A stretch of 64,000 nucleotides of DNA from GWE2-42-39 sp942493345. GTDB taxonomy: Bacteria > Bacteroidota > Bacteroidia > Bacteroidales > Prolixibacteraceae. The translations under genes were made by a program, and so were the position numbers. The notes under the pieces are model-generated. The model searched no databases. It saw only the letters and a list, made by a program, of their open reading frames with translations, and had not been told where the DNA came from. Below, in pieces: positions 62,340 to 64,000 of this stretch. Location: contig OW818695.1 of assembly GCA_942493345.1 (NCBI GenBank), positions 3,596,001 to 3,660,000 on the forward strand. Direction: 5' to 3'. Numbering within the stretch: the first letter of the stretch is position 1; every line of letters starts with the position of its first letter.

Positions 62340-62356
62340 CACTCAGAAACTGAGTG
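62340..62356. promoter_or_regulatory. Palindrome CACTCAG-AAA-CTGAGTG upstream of the -7 box
   Basis: A perfect 7-base inverted repeat with a 3-base spacer, centred about 25 bases upstream of the inferred start point, between the -33 and -7 positions. This is a place where a dimeric regulator could bend or block the promoter. Confidence 0.5.
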
Positions 62357-62491
62357 CATTAACTTGTTTGTAATTAGTTTAATGGTTGTCGTCTGTTTTA
62401 AAACCTGATACGTCGCTTCTGAATTTTTGCTCCTCAAACTCCGTATATTTTTTAAACGCTGCAAAATTAGATAATTCATAACGATTGAATT

Positions 62492-62505
62492 TTGAGATAG
62501 GTCAA
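62492..62505. promoter_or_regulatory. FNR/CRP-like site TTGA-N6-TCAA
   Basis: TTGAGATAGGTCAA matches the outer half-sites of the FNR-type consensus. It is centred about 52 bases upstream of the inferred crp-family gene start point and about 176 from the Ehr-like operon's, so autoregulation is the nearer guess. Confidence 0.4.
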
Positions 62506-62536
62506 GCTAAAAAATGATTAATGTCAATTTTTGCTG

Positions 62537-62544
62537 TATTTTTG
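62537..62544 (+). promoter_or_regulatory. -7 element TATTTTTG of the Crp-family gene
   Basis: TATTTTTG fits TAnnTTTG, 16 bases before the ATG at 62561. A matching -33 TTTG is not clear. Confidence 0.45.
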
Positions 62545-62560
62545 TTCAAAACAAATCGAG

Positions 62561-63277
62561 ATGACATTTCATACGAATCATATTGCGGAGCGTTTCATTT
62601 TTAAAAGCGCCCCGATATTTTCAGGTTTGCCCGAAAATATAAAAGAAGTGTTTGCAACCCAGATGATGTTAAAACAATTCAGGAAAGGGCAAAATATTTT
62701 TACGGAAGGCACGTATCCTGCGGGCATTTATTTTATAAAAAAGGGGAAAGTAAAAAAATACAAAACGCTGAACGGAGGGAAAGAGCAAATTATTTACATC
62801 TGTAGCGAGGGAGAACTGCTTGGGTATGCTGCTTTTTTAGGAGAAGAGCGGTATCCCGATTCGGCGGCAGTGTTGACCGATGCAACGATTGGCTTTATTC
62901 CGAAGGAGAAACTTTTAATCCTGATGGACCAATACGATGAGATATCGAAAATGCTGACAAAAAATCTCAGTCACGAATTTGGTGTACTGGTTAATGTGAT
63001 TGCAACATATACCCGGAAAAGTGTGCGGGAACGGGTGGCCCTGACTCTTCTGATATTGCATGAAAAATTCAGGGATAACGAGAACGAAACCGGAGATGTT
63101 CTGATTGAATTGTCCCGCGAGGACTTCGCCAATATTGTCGGTACCGCAGTTGAAACGCTGGTGCGATTACTTCACGATTTTAAAGAAGAAAACCTGATCG
63201 AAACACAGGGGCGTAAGATTCTGATCAAAAACATGCAACAATTATTGAAGATTGCTAATATTACAGACGCATTTTGA
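62561..63277 (+). CDS. Crp/Fnr-family transcriptional regulator
   Basis: 238 residues: N-terminal cyclic-nucleotide-binding-type beta-roll (about 20-125, EGTYPAGIYFIKKGKVKKYK and GEGELLGYAAFLGEERYPDSA-like region), dimer helix and C-terminal HTH with SREDFANIVGTAVETLVRLLHDFKEE as recognition region. It has one Cys only, so it cannot hold the four-Cys Fe-S cluster of Fnr, and the cAMP-binding Arg pattern is not convincing. It is divergent from the Ehr-like operon and probably regulates it or itself. The ATG at 62561 is preferred over one ten codons upstream that overlaps the -7 box. Confidence 0.9.
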   Translation: MTFHTNHIAERFIFKSAPIFSGLPENIKEVFATQMMLKQFRKGQNIFTEGTYPAGIYFIKKGKVKKYKTLNGGKEQIIYICSEGELLGYAAFLGEERYPDSAAVLTDATIGFIPKEKLLILMDQYDEISKMLTKNLSHEFGVLVNVIATYTRKSVRERVALTLLILHEKFRDNENETGDVLIELSREDFANIVGTAVETLVRLLHDFKEENLIETQGRKILIKNMQQLLKIANITDAF

Positions 63278-63355
63278 CATTCTCGGTGAAGTGCTAATTC
63301 GGAAGAAACGGTAATTTTGAACGGCAAGATAATTTATAAGATAATTCGAAACACC

Positions 63356-64000
63356 ATGAAGCAGATCATTGAATGCGTACCCAACTTTTCCGAAGGGAAA
63401 GATTTAAATATTATCGGGCAAATTGTCGGTGCGATAGAGGGTGTGCCGGGAATTAAATTGTTGAATGTCGATCCCGGTCATGCGGCAAACCGTACCGTGG
63501 TGACTTTTGTGGGCGAACCGGATGCGGTAATTGAAGCTGCATTTCGCGGGGCTCAAAAAGCGGCCGAATTGATTGACATGACCAAACATCAGGGCGAACA
63601 CCCGCGATTGGGGGCAACCGATGTATGTCCGCTGACACCCATTTCGAATATCAGCATGGACGAAACCGTTCAGTATGCGCACAAACTGGCCCGTCGGTTG
63701 GGCGACGAACTGGGTATTTCGGTTTATTGTTACGAGTTTGCGGCCACCCATCCCGAACGCAAGAGCCTTGCCAACTGCCGTTCGGGGGAATACGAAGGAT
63801 TGAAAGAAAAATTGCAGAAGCCGGAATGGAAACCCGACTACGGCCCGGTTGAAATGAATATAAAATCGGGGGCAACGGTGGTGGGTGCACGCAATCTTTT
63901 GGTTGCCTATAATGTCAATTTGAATACCGATTCAACGAGCCAGGCCGATACCATTGCATTCGATATACGCGAGTCGGGGCGGGTGCTGCGTACCAGCGAC
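63356..64000 (+). CDS. ftcD: Glutamate formimidoyltransferase (5' part)
   Basis: 215 codons before the window ends. MKQIIECVPNFSEGKD, LNVDPGHAANRTVVTFVGEP, TKHQGEHPRLGATDVCPL and VYCYEFAA match FtcD, which moves the formimino group from N-formimino-glutamate to tetrahydrofolate in histidine breakdown. The ATG at 63356 is the family start. Any fused cyclodeaminase domain lies outside the window, as do further hut genes. It is truncated by the edge only. Confidence 0.95.
   Translation, partial: MKQIIECVPNFSEGKDLNIIGQIVGAIEGVPGIKLLNVDPGHAANRTVVTFVGEPDAVIEAAFRGAQKAAELIDMTKHQGEHPRLGATDVCPLTPISNISMDETVQYAHKLARRLGDELGISVYCYEFAATHPERKSLANCRSGEYEGLKEKLQKPEWKPDYGPVEMNIKSGATVVGARNLLVAYNVNLNTDSTSQADTIAFDIRESGRVLRTSD

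Noticed and set aside
62561..63277. Oxygen-sensing Fnr
   Set aside because: Only one Cys is present, so a four-Cys Fe-S cluster cannot be bound.
1..64000. CRISPR arrays, insertion sequences, prophage or rRNA
   Set aside because: No regularly spaced repeats, transposase or phage genes or rRNA sequence were found on either strand.

Overview
The window is chromosomal DNA from a Bacteroidota bacterium. The supporting signs are TAnnTTTG-type -7 promoter elements with few Shine-Dalgarno sequences, many exported or outer-membrane proteins, a FeoA-FeoB fusion, an archaeal-type short ProS, and short dispersed intergenic repeats of the kind common in this phylum. The gene set would suit a Prolixibacteraceae/Marinilabiliales-like anaerobe or facultative anaerobe, but that placement is inference. 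I see no insertion sequence, prophage, CRISPR array or rRNA. There is one tRNA (Arg, ACG).

Layout. 1-5.1 kb: 5' part of a feoAB fusion, an unknown protein plus a thiamine-binding protein, tRNA-Arg, iorB, a YggS-type PLP protein and a pabB-pabC pair. 5.2-13.8 kb: YitT membrane protein, a patatin-POTRA-barrel autotransporter-like phospholipase, yaaA, an MBL-fold hydrolase, a C69 dipeptidase and msrA. 13.8-24.6 kb: an MsbA-like ABC exporter, purB, a lipocalin lipoprotein, a multipass membrane protein, the agmatine-to-putrescine pair aguA-aguB, an exported Nif3-like protein, a DUF2179 protein and a Cys-rich exported protein. 24.6-33.8 kb: prfC, an exported glutamine-amidotransferase-like protein, a 606-residue repeat protein ending in a GH16-like domain with a PAS protein directly behind it, a PQQ-type propeller and a BamA-like barrel. 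33.8-41.9 kb: a sugar-kinase/RapZ fusion overlapping an unlisted 43-codon Cys-rich gene, a DUF4954 beta-helix protein with a methyltransferase and a small protein, a FadL-family porin and a low-complexity lipoprotein. 42-52 kb: proS, pepT, pepD, then a compact YceI - porin - YceI - Rrf2 regulator unit with its own promoter and repeated operator-like sites, then rsmF and a YccF protein.

The most striking part is 52.9-62.3 kb: a seven-gene minus-strand operon encoding a complex I/hydrogenase-4-like membrane complex, with two tandem HyfB-type pumps, HyfC, HyfE, HyfF, a fused NuoC-NuoD-like large subunit and a ferredoxin-NuoB-like small subunit. The large subunit lacks all four [NiFe] cysteines and the small subunit lacks three of the four cysteines that hold the proximal/N2 cluster, whereas the pump subunits keep their conserved Glu and Lys residues. 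This fits the poorly understood energy-converting-hydrogenase-related (Ehr) class: an ion pump whose redox partner is unknown. A Crp/Fnr-family regulator is divergently transcribed from the same intergenic region, which contains a palindrome next to the operon's probable -7 box and an FNR-like TTGA-N6-TCAA site. The window ends inside ftcD (histidine/folate metabolism).
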